This document shows, one piece after another, positions 11,810 to 23,995 of a stretch of 64,000 nucleotides of DNA (positions within the stretch are counted from its first letter, which is position 1; each line of letters begins with the position of its first letter). A model generated the notes under the pieces. The model was not told the DNA's origin. It ran no database searches and was given only the letters and a program-made list of their open reading frames with translations. The DNA comes from Serendipita indica DSM 11827 (taxonomy: Eukaryota; Basidiomycota; Agaricomycetes; Sebacinales; Serendipitaceae): contig CAJVGD010000005.1 of assembly GCA_910890315.1 (NCBI GenBank), positions 1,302,001-1,366,000 on the forward strand. Reading direction: 5' to 3'. The position numbers and the translations under genes were made by a program.

Positions 11810-12916
11810 CTACGTAGAGCTAATAGCGTTGACAATCTGCACCCTCGTGGCTTCTGGGAACATGGCGCTGAGCTGTGAAATCTCCTCGGACGTAGGTTCT
11901 CGGCCAGTGGTTTGATTTTGGGCTTCTACAGGTGACCGATTCATAACGCTTGGCTCTGCGATATCGACTCCAGCACTCCCGATGGCCTCGCCATTGCTAC
12001 TTGTAGGCACGTGTGTACCACTTTGTCCAAGTTCTGGAAGTACCGAATTGGGACGATATCCGGGCTCAGTTGATCCTATGAGTGGTCTGAATGCGCTCGC
12101 AACCTTGTTGATCCAGCTAGGCAGTCGATACGACTTGAAGGGCAGGATGTCCGATCTACAAGCGGCACCAGTAAGGATCCCAATAGTCGCGAGAGCTATG
12201 GATTCCGGAGCATTGATAAGCGCCAGCTAACCTTGTTTTAGTCAGTCTCATTTGGATACTTTGACACTTACAAAGGTGGCCATCACGTAGTACGGAGTCT
12301 TGTCCGTCAACGAAACTCCAAAGATACGATAACGATATGCTGATGGAATGACGCGATAATACGAGTAAAGAATGCTGAACAAAATGGGTATCGGACCCGC
12401 AAACGAAGTGTTTATCCCAAACCAACCGGCCGTTAGCATCCCTAATACAGTCATTGTCGTCGATACAACCCCAGAGACAAAGATATAGGACTATAGGCGT
12501 GAGTTTGTAAGTTTCAGGCAAGCCGGGCGGAAGCGCGTCACTCACGCTGAATTTCCGACTCCGTAGACACGCTCCAAGGCAACGGACACGTTATAGAGAA
12601 GAATTTGAGATATGAAGAGCTCGCTAGAGCTTTGAAATGCCGCTTGGTAGCTTAAGATGCGCCACCACTTCATGTGTCGAAAAAAGATCCATAAGTCTAT
12701 GAGAAAGTGCACGCTAGAGCACGCTTACTTGGGTATACTTGGTTATATGAGGCACGAGTTGCAGTCGAAAGTAGTGTTTAAATTGAAAAGCACCAACAAT
12801 GAACGTGTTGGCTCCGAGGGTTAGCATCAGCGCTGAACAGCTGGACGATTAGTGCCTTTCACAGCTTCAAAAACGAAAACTAAACCTTTGGTGACAGGTC
12901 CATTATGGAAAGACAT
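11810..12916 (-). CDS. DSC2: DSC2/UBAC2-like rhomboid pseudoprotease with C-terminal UBA/CUE
   Basis: Subunit of a Golgi/ER membrane ubiquitin ligase. In fungi Dsc2 works with Dsc1 in cleavage of SREBP and in disposal of orphan membrane proteins. The ATG at 12914-12916 gives MSFHNGPVTKGL, typical of this family. Removing a 48-nt intron gives ALMLTLGANTFIVGAFQF and RLQLVPHITKYTQ. Later exons read WRILSYQAAFQSSSELFISQ, LLYNVSVALERVYGVGNSA, TMTVLGMLTAGWFGINTSFA, GVSLTDKTPYYVMATF and LALINAPESIALATIGILTG. These are multiple membrane segments with no rhomboid Ser-His catalytic pair visible. The C-terminal ISQLSAMFPEATRVQIVNAI is a UBA/CUE helix set. The protein has about 300 residues. It lies 70 bp downstream of the tRNA synthetase gene on the same strand. 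Confidence 0.75.
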
Positions 12917-12986
12917 GGAGCCAGGTCGTGGTAGTGGTCAAATGTTTATTATTGGAGGCGCAACTTTGTCTCATTCCAGGCCACGA

Positions 12987-14947
12987 CTAGAACCGTACAG
13001 CTGCAGACTTTTCTACGCCTTCAATGGAAACTTTATGGCCGACCAACGTTCGGATATTATTGATACCATACCTTTGAGAACGTCAAGATAGTTTCATTAG
13101 GAGAATGGGCATACGTACCGAATCATTGTCGGTCTCTCCAGACTGAGACCCCATCCCAATGCATGAACATCTCGGGGTAATCCCATGGGCTCTAACATCT
13201 CAGGCCGGAACATTCCACTATTGCCAATCTCTACCCATTTCTTGAGAGCGGGGTGGAAAGCAAATATTTCTAGGGAAGGCTATACAAAATTTATTGGTGA
13301 TAAGCATCCAAAAAGTTGGGAAACTTGCCTCGGTGTATGGATTGTAGGCAGGTTTGAAGCGCAGATTTGTGATTCCCATCTTACTGAAGAACGTTTCCAT
13401 GAATCCTATAAACTGTTAGCAAAGGTACTGAGGAAGTCAATAACATACCGATCAAGTCTCCGAGTGTGATGCCGCGATCAGCCACAACACCTTCGACTTG
13501 ATGGAACTCTGCAAGATGTGTAGCATCCGTCGCTTCGTTTCTGAACACCCGGTCTATTGAGAACATCTTCACTGGCTTGAAGCCACCCTCTTGTCCATCT
13601 GGTCCTTTCGGCCTTGTGGCGAGCTTGTACAGCATGTAAGCAGAGCGCGCAGTGGTATGTGTCCGCAGAAGAAGCTTCTGCGAGTCTTCATCGGACCAAG
13701 GGGCGCGATAGCCTACGGACCCAAAGCCTCCGACCTATGTTGAATCAGGAGATATTCACTGTTTATTATAGTAGACCTACAGTGTGTACGGTTGAGACCT
13801 TGTCATAATAGTCCTTGGGAGGCGGTTTCGACGAGATTGGGTCAGAGATGTAGAATGTATCTTGCAGATCTCGAGCTGGATGCTGCTGTGGCACGAAAAG
13901 CGTATCAAAGTTCCAAAATCCAGACTCGACAAACTGCGAAGTTGGCATCTCTGCAAAGCTAAGAGATGATTAGGCGTTGGAAGTCAAGAAGCCTCAAACG
14001 TACCCCATCTCCAGGAAGATGTTTCTAAACTCTTCTCGTACTTTGAGTAGTGGGTGAAGAGCACCTCCTGTTGGTGGAATACCCTCGGCATCAAAATTGT
14101 ATTTCTTGTAAGTCGAGGTCTTCCAAGAGCCGCTACAAGAAGTCAATCAACTGTCACTTGGGCCATCGTAGTACGCACTTTGCAATCATCTCCGCCGTAA
14201 GATCTGTCTCTGGCTTCGCAGTGGACGTACTAAACTCGGGCCCTTTGGCTACATCATACCATTGGCCTTTCCTGTTTTTCTTCTGTGAGTCAAGTCTAAG
14301 TATCAGATGCCGACTGACTTTTGGACAACCAACTTGCGCTTCTTCAACTCGTTAATTGCTCTCTCTCCAGCTGCCAATGTACCTGTTGTCGCGATCTCTA
14401 CCATCTCCTCTTGTGTGGTATCGACGATCGAGGAGACCTGAAAGAAATCAGGGGACTCATACTTAAAATAAAGGAAGTTTGGAATCTTTTCATACAGCTT
14501 TGAAGAGATTTTCTCCGTCTTTGACGATCCAGCCACTCTTGAACGCTCGCCCTTGTCCAACTTTTGCACTCTCATCCCCCACCTTGGATTTGAGATCTTT
14601 GATAGAGACGGGTTCCCCTCCTTTCTCGGATAGTGCCGCCCATACGCGAGCTTCGTGCGAGCCCTGCGTTGCGATTTGTTCTCCTTCGGGAGTCAGAGAG
14701 TAGCTCAGTACTTCATGGGCTTGATAGACCACCATCTAGAAAATTCTAATAAGATACGAAGATGTATAGCGCGTGACAACGTTACATTTCGTGATTGTAG
14801 CGAGTTGAGCGCTGCGATGATGGCTAGCTGGGCCTCTTGAGTGGCAGCCGGTTTCGACTCGCCAGGAAGGACGAGTTCTCTCGTGTCCTTGATGACATTG
14901 TGTTTGTCTAGAGTCTCGAGGATCAGGTGCTGGATCGCCTCTGCCAT
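12987..14947 (-). CDS. FRS2: cytosolic phenylalanyl-tRNA synthetase alpha subunit
   Basis: The catalytic subunit of the alpha2-beta2 class II synthetase that charges tRNA-Phe. The ATG at 14945-14947 gives [20 protein letters not shown], followed by winged-helix segments ([58 protein letters not shown]). The catalytic core reads [51 protein letters not shown] and [20 protein letters not shown]. It ends [20 protein letters not shown], with the stop at 12987-12989. Class II motifs 2 (FRNE) and 3 ([14 protein letters not shown] across an intron) are present. There are about eight short introns. It is divergent from the RNPS1-like gene across 93 bp. Confidence 0.93.
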
Positions 14948-15040
14948 GGTCGGAGTGCAAGGTTGCTCAAACTGCTTGGTCTCCACCATTCCCGCCCAAA
15001 TTCATCGGATTCGCCAAAAGCGCTTTTCTTCGCTGGAATT
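14948..15040. promoter_or_regulatory. 93-bp spacer between divergent FRS2 and RNPS1-like genes
   Basis: The start codons of the synthetase (minus) and the SR protein (plus) are only 93 bp apart, so both promoters must overlap here or lie in the neighbouring 5' regions. I see no clear TATA box. Shared control is inference. Confidence 0.45.
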
Positions 15041-16266
15041 ATGCGGTCAAGGTCACCAGAATCAGATGCAAACATGCGTTCACGGAGCGCGTCGCCTGCC
15101 CGTGGACGTGACAAGGCGTCCAGCAACACGACCGAGGGCGCACGCGTCGTGATTGTATCCAACCTTACGAGAAACATTGTCGAAGTTCATTTGAGAGATA
15201 TTTTTTCCAACTATGGCGAGATAAAAAAGTTGGACCTTCCTCTCCATAATAAGTGTATGTACCGTTCATGCTCGTCGCAAGCGTCAGCTAAATGTCATTC
15301 GCAATCTCTCATGATACCCTTGATACCTATTCCACAGCTCGGCAGAACAGAGGGAAAGCTGCTATCGAATTTGTGCAGACCGACTCTGCAGCGTTGGCAG
15401 TCTCGCATATGAATGGAGGAGAGATGGATGGCAACGTCGTTACGCTAGAACTATCCAACTTTCCGCTACCCAGGAGCCCGTCCCCGCAGTCACGTCGTCG
15501 TTCTCCTCGGCGCTCACGTTCGCCAGAAAGAAACGGCATCAATAGGTCCAACGGCAATGATTACGACCGAGGCGGATATGGTCGCAGAAGACCTTATTCT
15601 CGATCTCGAAGCCGTTCCCGACCACGAGCAGTAAGGAGCCGCTCCCCACGCAGGGGTCCTCCTGGTGGTAGATGGGGTGCAGGACGGGGTGCAGGAACTG
15701 GTGGTCGCTACGCTAGTCCTCCCAGACGAGGACCACCTGCGCCGCCGCCGAGAGGACGAGGGAGGATTCTCCGTCCAAGTCGTTCACGCTCACCACCAAG
15801 GCGAGGTGCCCCCGGTAGGCTTGGGCCCCGACGCAGGTCGCCCAGCTATACACGAGGAGGTCGACGGCCAAGGTCGGACAGTCGAGGGCCGAGAAGACGT
15901 GGCGGACGCTCGTACAGTCGTTCAAGGAGCAGGAGTCCATATTCCCGACGCTCAAGGTCGTCAAGGTCTCGGAGCAGCCGTAGTCGAAGCCGAAGCTCAA
16001 GATCCAGGTCTTACTCACGATCAAGATCCCCACGATATCGAAGCAGGTCTTACAGTTCTCGTTCTTACTCTCGCAGCCGTAGTCGCACACGTAGTCGCAC
16101 CCGCTCTTTCTCAACCAGTTCTAGTAGGAGTAGGAGCATGCGAAGCCCAGCAGCGCGGCCACGAGCGAGCAGTAAGGACAGTCGACGCAGCCGTAAAAGC
16201 TCGGAAGATATCAGGGATAGTAAATCCCGTAGTCGGAGTCGCAGCCGCTCCCCACCAGGCATCTAA
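15041..16266 (+). CDS. RNPS1: RNPS1-like RRM and SR-repeat protein
   Basis: Likely homologue of RNPS1, a splicing and exon-junction-complex accessory factor in the nucleus. The ATG at 15041 gives MRSRSPESDANMRSRSASPA, then the RRM: RVVIVSNLTRNIVEVHLRDI (RNP2), FSNYGEIKKLDLPLHNK, an intron at 15255-15337, and RQNRGKAAIEFVQTDSAALA with VSHMNGGEMDG. After the RRM come RGG-like and Gly/Pro-rich segments and a long Arg-Ser dipeptide tail (about 15900-16260), the usual target of SR kinases. The order is unlike human RNPS1, where the Ser-rich part precedes the RRM, so a generic RS protein is an alternative. About 380 residues, stop at 16264-16266. Confidence 0.75.
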
Positions 16267-16362
16267 GACTCAGTTACTCGGGCCATGGTCAAACATTTCT
16301 TGTGATGGGGATCATCGTATTAGGTACAATATATACGTCCTGTTCAATAACAATGCAGTTGC

Positions 16363-19300
16363 CTAGTCACTGAGCGAGTCAGAATCGGCGACGAATGGCC
16401 TGCAGAGATTGAGAACTTGTCAACAGTATGCAGCGCCTAGACTTACGTATATTCAAACTCGCCCTGCCTCCTGATCGAATAGCTCATCCACTCTGCATCA
16501 GGGTCTTCTATGGCATATCCTGGACCACCAGCAAGACTGAGAATCACGGGAAGAAGAACTAAGCCATGCAAAACTCCCGATAGAATGAGAGTGAGCCACA
16601 TGCGGAAGTAATAGATCTACAATCCATCAGAAGACGAGTGTATCCTCTTCAAGCAATCATACCTCTAGCAGTCGCGAGCGAGTCAAAGCAAGCACCGATA
16701 TTCCAATAAGTTTGGTAAAGGTGATCCCCGACAAGACCTACGGTCATTAGACGTAATGCTCACAATCAAGGGGAGATGCATACCGAAGGCCCCACTTCCA
16801 CAAGTGCTCCCCACATCCTTTCATCTCGTTCCCTCTGACCGTTAGGATGATCAATAGGAAGAATACTTCCCATTCCCATGAATGCCCTCGCAACATGGCT
16901 ACAGAATTCAACTGCAATACCCAAGCTGATCACCAAATTGACCAGACTGATAGCATTTAGGCTGATGCCCCAGATGCCCATCACGCCCATGCAGTTGACG
17001 ACTGTGAGGGCTACAACGGTAGTAACAATGAGGCCCGTTCGCCATGAACCGAGGAGAATAGATGTGATGAGTAGAACTGATAGTAGTCCCAGGCCAAGCA
17101 CTTCTTGCGTCATGGAGACAATGTGCGCATATTGGTCGAAGAAGACGTAAAAGAGTGAGTAAGGGAATACGGTGGTTCCCGTCGACGCGGATAAATCATC
17201 GGCAATGCGATGAGATGCTGCAAATGCGTTGATAAAGTCACTCTGCGTCTTGAGCGGTGCGTGGAATGTACGGAAGTGCGAAGCAACGACGGTAGAACGA
17301 TCGGTTGACAGTGCGACCGCAGACGAATACGCGGCTTGTCCACCCAATGGACACTCTTCGTCTGTTGGGGACTTCAACCATTGTTCGAGGTACCTCATAA
17401 ACTCCGGCCCCTCTGGAAGTCCTTCCATGGTCACGTTCCATGGCGGAGTCGAGCCCTCGAAGCAAGGTCGGCATCTTCCTGCTGGTTCAGATGGACGACA
17501 GAACGTCGAAGGGTCCGCCTTTTTGACTCGACAGCAGGACTCGAGAACAGGATCGGTCCATTTCAAGAAGTCGTCAATCCATGAAGCAGTGGGCTCGGAG
17601 ATGAACGAAGACTCCGGTCGCTTGCGCTCACCCTCGAGGATGTTGGCGACAGAAGTCTCCTTGCATGTAGTGAAGCGACCACAGAGTTTCTGTTGTCCAC
17701 TTCGTGCCTTGACATCGACGTCGGTCGAGACAAAGTAAACCGGCGGCCCAACATCCAAGAACTTGTCCATTGCGTCAAAGTACGGCACGAGGTATGAGTC
17801 CGATGGAAGTGCAAGTCGTTGGTCTGGGGCGAGTTAGCAGTGAATCGTTTAGTATCTAATGACACACCAAGACCAAGAGATATGTTCTGAATCGCAATTA
17901 TGGATGCCACAAAGATACCACCAAAGAAGAGCAGAATGACGCCTTTCACACTCCGCTGGAGGATAAATGGCCCATACTTTCTCTTGAAGAAGCGAGTAAT
18001 CTTTCCGGTCGAGACATGGCCATCTGTGAGAGCTATCCGGGGTGGGATTCGAATGCATGGGAAGCAGTCTAACCGATTTGCCTCGACAAAAAGTCAGAAA
18101 TGGAACCGACTGGTATGTGATTCTCACCTCTTCACGCCTCAAATCGATCGTCATCGCGCTCACGAAAACAGTCATTTGCAAGAGTGCATTGAGGAACACA
18201 CTTCCGGCCGCGTAGAGCGCAAAGTTTCGGACTGCCGGCATAGGCACCATAGCGCCGAGTGCAAATGCTACCGTCTCTGTTGTTGTACTAAGAAGAATGG
18301 ATGGTCCCATCTTCGCCACGGCTCGTGCGACACGCTCCTCTGCTGGAAGATGAATTGGCATAGAATCTCCGTCACCATCGGATTCGTCGTGGGTGGATGC
18401 GAAAGGCGATCGGAAAGAGGTGGGGGATAACGGTGCGTGATGCGTTCCGGAATGCGCTGCGAGGGCGGGATTGTGCGCATTGGGTCCGTGAAGTGTATTC
18501 TGCCTGTCTAATTCATGTACGAGAATAAAGACATTATCCACTCCCACTGCAAGCACGAGGAATGGAATGACTTCGGCGATGATCAGAGTTACCCTCACTT
18601 GCAAGAAGGAGAACAGCCCGACCGACGCCGCGACAGAAAGAATCACCAAGGAGATGCCGAATAGTCCCAGGAAGAACTTGGACCCAATGAATGCCTGTCG
18701 AGGTAGTCTGGGGTACCATGTCGGTGTTGATCGCGGGTCAGATGAATCGACATTCTTCTTCCGGAAAAGACGAGGGATGTTGAAGAACCAACTTAATATT
18801 GAGCCAATTACGCTTCCTTCGTCCGAGCGAGATGAATTGCCGCCCAGGGTGAGGGAGACGTAGACGAACATGACGAGGTACGACAGCACGACGATACGAA
18901 CGTCTGTATTCGTACTCTTGTTGAGCTCCTCCTCCAAAGAGACGCCGGTAGAGAAGAAGACTTGTGCGCCAGCCTTTACTGGGGAGACTTGAGAGACTTC
19001 TGCCAGGTATTGTCGAAGTTTCCTCTCCCATGATTCAGCACGCTGAACAAGAGTCTCGTTGAGGGAGTTATCCAAGACATAGGTAACGACCAAGGATTTG
19101 GCGTTGAGATAATCGTTGCCCTCTACGCCGCCAAGAATGAGCGAAGGCGACAGGGGCTGCTGAAAGGGTGGAAGACACTCCGGGTCTCCGGGTGACTCGG
19201 CGCAGGATAGAACACGCTCCTCCCATGAGTCCTTGTCCCAATCATCCAGGTCTCCGAACCAGCCCATGACAGACTGTACCACGCAGTCTCCAGATGGCCC

Positions 19301-20847
19301 TGCAGGCTTAAAGCACACGTCATGCAGCGTGATGCCTTCATCCGTTTCCAAGGCCGCAATCTCCTTCTCGACTCGATCCCACCACACGAGCCTGTCCCAG
19401 GAGAGGACTGGTTGAAGTTTTTCGGCCACAGTCGAAGAATTGGTGACCGGCCCGGTGAGAGATGGATCGCTGGCCGGAGCCGTCACAAAGATTTGCTGCG
19501 GTCTGTAGAATGGCCCAAAGTGCTCGTCAAAGAACTCTTTTTGGATTCGACTCTCCGATGTGGGTGCCACCCACAACCGTACAGGATCTGTCTCCACCTG
19601 GAAATACTTCCAACCGTAGTTGAGGCCGGCAAAGATGGAGAAAGTGATGGCGAAAGTGAGCCATGGATAATAGGCGCATATGTATCCTATACGATAGAAA
19701 AAGCGTCGAAACAGGGTGTTCAATCGATACTGACGTGGTTGGGCGGTCTCCATTGGATCCAAAAGTGATGCACCTCGGCCCAGATGATGTCTGGCGGGGT
19801 CTGATGGAGCGGCAGACTCTTCCCCGTCAAAGTAGAGCGCCAAAGAGGATGCACCGACCAGAGAATGTCGATTTCCACCATTTGCGCTCGCAGAGGCGTG
19901 TACTGGGTGGGAATTCGCACCTTGGATGTTGAGCAAGGAAGAAGTGTCCTCCGACAGCGCGACGCGCTCGTAGGCTCGGTCCTTCTTCTTCCTCACAAGT
20001 CTCTCGATCGTGAGACCTAGAAGGAAGGAGAGAACTGCAAGTCCGTATGCGATTAGAAGGACAAAGGTGAGACACGAGAGAGGGCCGACATGGCAAGACC
20101 TGGCCGCCTCTTCTGGTGTGGGTTGGTATGGGAGTGCAGGGCATACCGTAGGGCAGTCTATGCAAGCGCATTTACTCCCCAGATCGGCATCGGCACAATT
20201 CCTGGGTAGACGGCTTAGTTGGATGAATCCATCCGGCGCGCGGTCTGGAAAGTCAATCTGGAACGGACTTCCAAGCGCCTTTTCATCTCCCAGAAATTTG
20301 AGAAACCCGTGGTAGTCCTTGGCACCCCCTCCAATGAAATCCATTGCGTATCCGGATGGTCCGAATTTGACGTCCTTGCAGCTATCATAGAAGCCCCTTG
20401 CAAATTTCTCGCTTGCAAAAAAGTCGACAGACTTGATGGCTGTCTGCTTGGACGTGGTCTGCTGCGTCGACGTGACGTTTACGAACGAGCCTTGGTACGG
20501 CGAGCACGTAAAGTCGCAGAAGAATGAGCGAAAGTTGTTTCTGCATGCTGGACATGACGAGATAAGAGGCTCTACTTGCTGCAAGTTGTCCTGAGCACCT
20601 TGACTTGCTCAACTGTGCAACACGTCGGAACTTTGGCAAAGTCGGCCCCGCAGACATCCACAAGAAGAGTTCTAAACTTGTCGTTTGGCTATATTCAAGG
20701 CCATTTAGCGCGAAATCACCCCCAGCGCCTTGTAGTCACCCTCACCTCAACTGGCGCACCATCGTACGGGCATGGGAGGTCCCTTCCAAAGAGATTCTTC
20801 TTCCCGCACGTATCTCGAAACGCGCAGGACTGCGTTCGTTTCTTCAT
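16363..20847 (-). CDS. NCR1: NPC1/NCR1 lysosomal-vacuolar sterol transporter
   Basis: A polytopic vacuolar membrane protein that moves sterol from NPC2 to the membrane. The N-terminal sterol-binding domain reads CGKKNLFGRDLPCPYDGAPV, then (after an intron) LLVDVCGADFAKVPTCCTVE and EPLISSCPACRNNFRSFFCD with FTCSPYQGSF. The sterol-sensing region has VIPFLVLAVGVDNVFILVHE near 18550. Later domains include LALPSDSYLVPYFDAMDKFL, FSYSLFYVFFDQY-like and GIWGISLNAISLVNLVISLG segments. The ending GEFEYT joins PFVADSDSLSD, with the stop at 16363. About 1,370 residues are expected, the usual family length. The first exon with the signal peptide could not be found; the ATG at 20845-20847 is provisional because no hydrophobic leader follows it. 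A one-base frame break lies near 20590. Confidence 0.9.
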
Positions 20848-21051
20848 TCAACCGTCACAGATTAATGACGCGCTATGAACGCGTCCAAATTGGATGGGCT
20901 CAGTTGGTCAACAAGGAATATCGAGACAGACACTGTAGAAGGACATGAAATACAGAGAATAGTAGATAAATAGATTCGAATGTGTATGAGGAGAGCCCAG
21001 GGAAACTGAGCGCGTCCATCAATCACGTTGACGAACCATATAAAGCAAATG

Positions 21052-22796
21052 TCATCGTCCAGATTCGGAACTAAGTGCAGCTTGATAGCTTGGAAGGTTT
21101 TCATCAAATGGTGCGATGCTCGGGACGCTCGAGAACACCCTTGCATTCCCGATACCCACATTGATGCCCATCCGTTGTTCTTGATATTCTACTTCGGATC
21201 TTTCTCTATCGCTGAGAGTTGTTCCATTCGGCCTACGGCTCTGAGAGGGTTGTTCGCTGCTGCCACTCGGCGAAGAGGCTTCCTGCGGCGATTCCGTGTG
21301 AAGGGATGTTGTATAGTTGGTTATTGTAGGTGCAGAGGCGTCTTTGGTCGCAAATACGACACTGCCTGGCCCGTGGAGCAGAGGCTCAAAGGCTAGCTCA
21401 GCTCCGACTCTGAATTCGTCAGACTTGAATAGGCGTTGGCAGATCCCGTCCATTCCTTTGACCCATACGCGTATGCGATGGTTGGAGTAAGGAATCGACG
21501 AATCAATTGGTACAGTGCTAACTTGATTCAATCATCTGCCCACTAAAACGTGGAAAGAACGTACTAAATGATAAACTTGATGTCGTCTACACGACAATGA
21601 AGCCGAAACTTGGTCTGTTCAAACACCAAGCGTGATATACCGCCAGCCTGGTATTCGACAGAAACTCCCCAGACTGATCCAAGTGGATCGAGATTTTTCA
21701 TGATGACTATGAAGTCACATGAGGCTCTGCCCACATACCCCTTGAAGGCTTTCCGAATCACCCCTGGATCCGGTCGAAGTGCTGTAGGACACGTTAGTTT
21801 GTGTCTTCACTAGCCAAAGAGAGCAGCTTGCAGAATGGGATAGAAGGCTGATCCTGACGCGTCAGAGCGACGTGTTGTATGCTTGAAAAAGGAGGATCCT
21901 TTCCCACCCAGAGATTCTCATCGGAGAATATGCGATGCTGGACCCCTTGGGCTTCGAGCCAGACACGAACACAGTATAGACAATCAGCAGGTAAAGATGG
22001 CTTCGGGAACACGCTGTTAGATCTATTAGTAGGAGACCATGTGGGACCTCGGTAAACATACAAGATATGAAAGCGAAGTGTCTGGGGGTCTATGGCCAGT
22101 CTCATGTGCTCCTTGCCGCAAAGGGGTCGTTCGATTCCTCCAGACTTGTAGGTGAGCGTGAGCATGCTTTCTTCTTCTACCGTGGGTGATTGTTCGACCC
22201 TATTAATGAGGTCAAAACCATTCAGTCAACGATAAGCGACCAACGTAATTAAGAACTGGATTACGAAGCCAGAGACCGTAGCATTGTAGGTATGAACGAC
22301 CTTTTGGTCCGGTCGTATTTGAATGAGCGGTGCGTCTTCGCCGCTGTATCGACTCGAACTACCTAGGGTAGTCGTTGATGCATTGAAGCCAGACGAGCCC
22401 GGGTGATACGGATCTGATCCCGTGCTATATGAGCTCGCAGTCCCAGGACTTGTTGTCCGCGCTAGACTAGCAAGACTCGAGTTGGGCGTGAGGCGGGCGG
22501 TGGTGGGCGGTGGGTTTGAAGACTGGGAGCTGCGCGAGCCAGTTGGGCGATGGCGTGTATGATTGCCTCCTTGTAAAATACCAGTTGTATATGAGAAAGT
22601 ATTGGTTGGTAGACTTGAGGTGGGTTGATGTGAATATGGGTTCAGGTTTCTACACCAGAGGTTAGTAAGGGCCTAAAAGCATGGGTGATGGTATTTGGAT
22701 CACAGTGATCGTTCTCAAATCACCACCCAAAGAAACCAAAATACTCAACGGATGGCGTGGTCCTATACCTCCTGCGTACGGGTTGGCGCCCGACAT
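21052..22796 (-). CDS. conserved-looking fungal protein, function not recognised
   Basis: Not recognised. The N-terminal third is Ser/Thr/Pro-rich (SSLPTNTFSYTTGILQGGNH to STTTLGSSSRYSGEDAP). A folded part follows: APLIQIRPDQKVVHTYNATV, ERPLCGKEHMRLAIDPQTLR, LYCVRVWLEAQGVQHRIFSD, VIMKNLDPLGSVWGVSVEYQ and YSNHRIRVWVKGMDGICQRL. It then ends in a Ser/Gln-rich tail closing with FDENLPSYQAALSSESGR. Paired strands with repeated VRVWLE/IRVWVKG patterns suggest a beta-rich domain seen twice. A possible start MSGANPYAGG lies at 22794-22796, but the splice from there to NLNPYSHQPTS does not keep frame, so the 5' end is uncertain. About five short introns. Confidence 0.55.
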
Positions 22797-23569
22797 GTCG
22801 AGCCTCTAGGATCCCCGAAGACGTTCCAGTCAGAAAGATTAGATAGTGTTATTTATAGTATGCGCTCAAATTCTGTCAGATACAGGCGTCACAAGGCCGC
22901 GTGTAGTAGTGGCGTGGTCAAAGTTGGCTCGAATCGGCCTCCTTACAAACATAGCAATAGCCACAACGTCTATACTAAGAGAAATTTGATTTCAATTTCT
23001 AGACGCTCTCGGCACGAGTAGCGTAGAAGGTATGGATACAGTAGTGTTGCACTACGGAAAGACGCGAGTGAAGCGACACGAAAAGGGATGACTGTCGAGA
23101 CCAAGCAAAGCCTGCTTCATAGTCATGCGGGAACTAGAGGCGCCAGAGACGGATGAATTGTCCAATCGAGACCAAAAAGGAACGGGAGAGAGCCGGCTGA
23201 GAGTGACACGACGAGCGAAAGGGGTGCGATCAGAGCAAAAGAATTAGGCAGAAATTGCGGGGTGTGGCTTGCTCAAAAATTCCAATAGTTGTGGATGTGG
23301 ATCTTGGAACCACAGTTGCGCCGCCGATGGACCAGTGGTAAGCCCCAGAGCTCCACCTTCCAGCTTTGAGTAATCTAAAAACGTGAAAACAGACAAGCGA
23401 GGTTGATCGGGTCGATCGAATCGAGGCGAGTTTGACGTGCAGGTTGGGTGAGACCGTAAGCGTCGAAAGTGTACGGCAGTCGAAGGGCACCGGAGACGGG
23501 CAAAAGAATGGCGTTGTGCCTCCAGTCAGCCTGGGTTCAGGACCGCGAGCCAACAGAGAAACGCACCGA
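22797..23569. other. upstream region of the unrecognised gene
   Basis: Likely promoter and 5' UTR of the minus-strand gene that starts near 22796. The minus strand here is rich in pyrimidine runs such as ctctcccgttcc. I see no exon chain on either strand with clear coding character. Confidence 0.35.
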
Positions 23570-23570
23570 A

Positions 23571-23995
23571 ATCATCGTCGGCGCCCTCGACTAATTGCCT
23601 GTCGATTTGGGGTCGACGTCGAGCCTGACGGGCTGGTGGTGGCGCTGGGCGGCGAAGAGGCCGTCGAGCAATATATTCAGTCATTGTTTTGCTGAGAGCC
23701 CGTGTCTGTAAGATTTTCAGTCAGATGTGAATCTAGTATCGTTGACAGTGGCACGCTTCTTCTCGGTTGACAAGAAGCAGAGCGCGCCGCTGTCACCCAG
23801 TGGCCTGATTGATGGTCCAATACGCACAACAGCGGCGTGATTTTCCGTGAGTCCACCATTGTTCATCTTTTCTACAATGTCTGGCTGCCAATAGACGAGG
23901 TGGAACGCTTGCTCAGGAGTGATGCGAAATTGACCAGCAACAGCGTGGAGCAGAGTTGGGTCATGAGCGAGTGCGACAGACTCTGGAGTAGGCAT
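23571..23995 (-). CDS. small hypothetical protein (two-exon model)
   Basis: The ATG at 23993-23995 opens MPTPESVALAHDPTLLHAVA and continues GQFRITPEQAFHLVYWQPDI to STEKKRAT. Left unspliced it stops at 23717 (92 residues). A 41-nt intron (gtcaacgat...cttacag) would keep phase and add TRALSKTMTEYIARRPLRRP, an Arg/Pro-rich segment ending LVEGADDDFG near 23571. A further exon may follow after a gtgcgt donor. No family is recognised. The composition of the first exon looks like protein; the second is less certain. Confidence 0.35.

Noticed and set aside
15665-16366. 233-codon plus-strand frame within the SR-repeat gene
   Set aside because: Repeated Arg-Ser codons keep other frames open; composition is an echo of the RS repeat.
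22100-22150. tRNA-like cgttcgattcc
   Set aside because: It lies in a coding exon (GIERPLCGKE) on the minus strand and has no cloverleaf.
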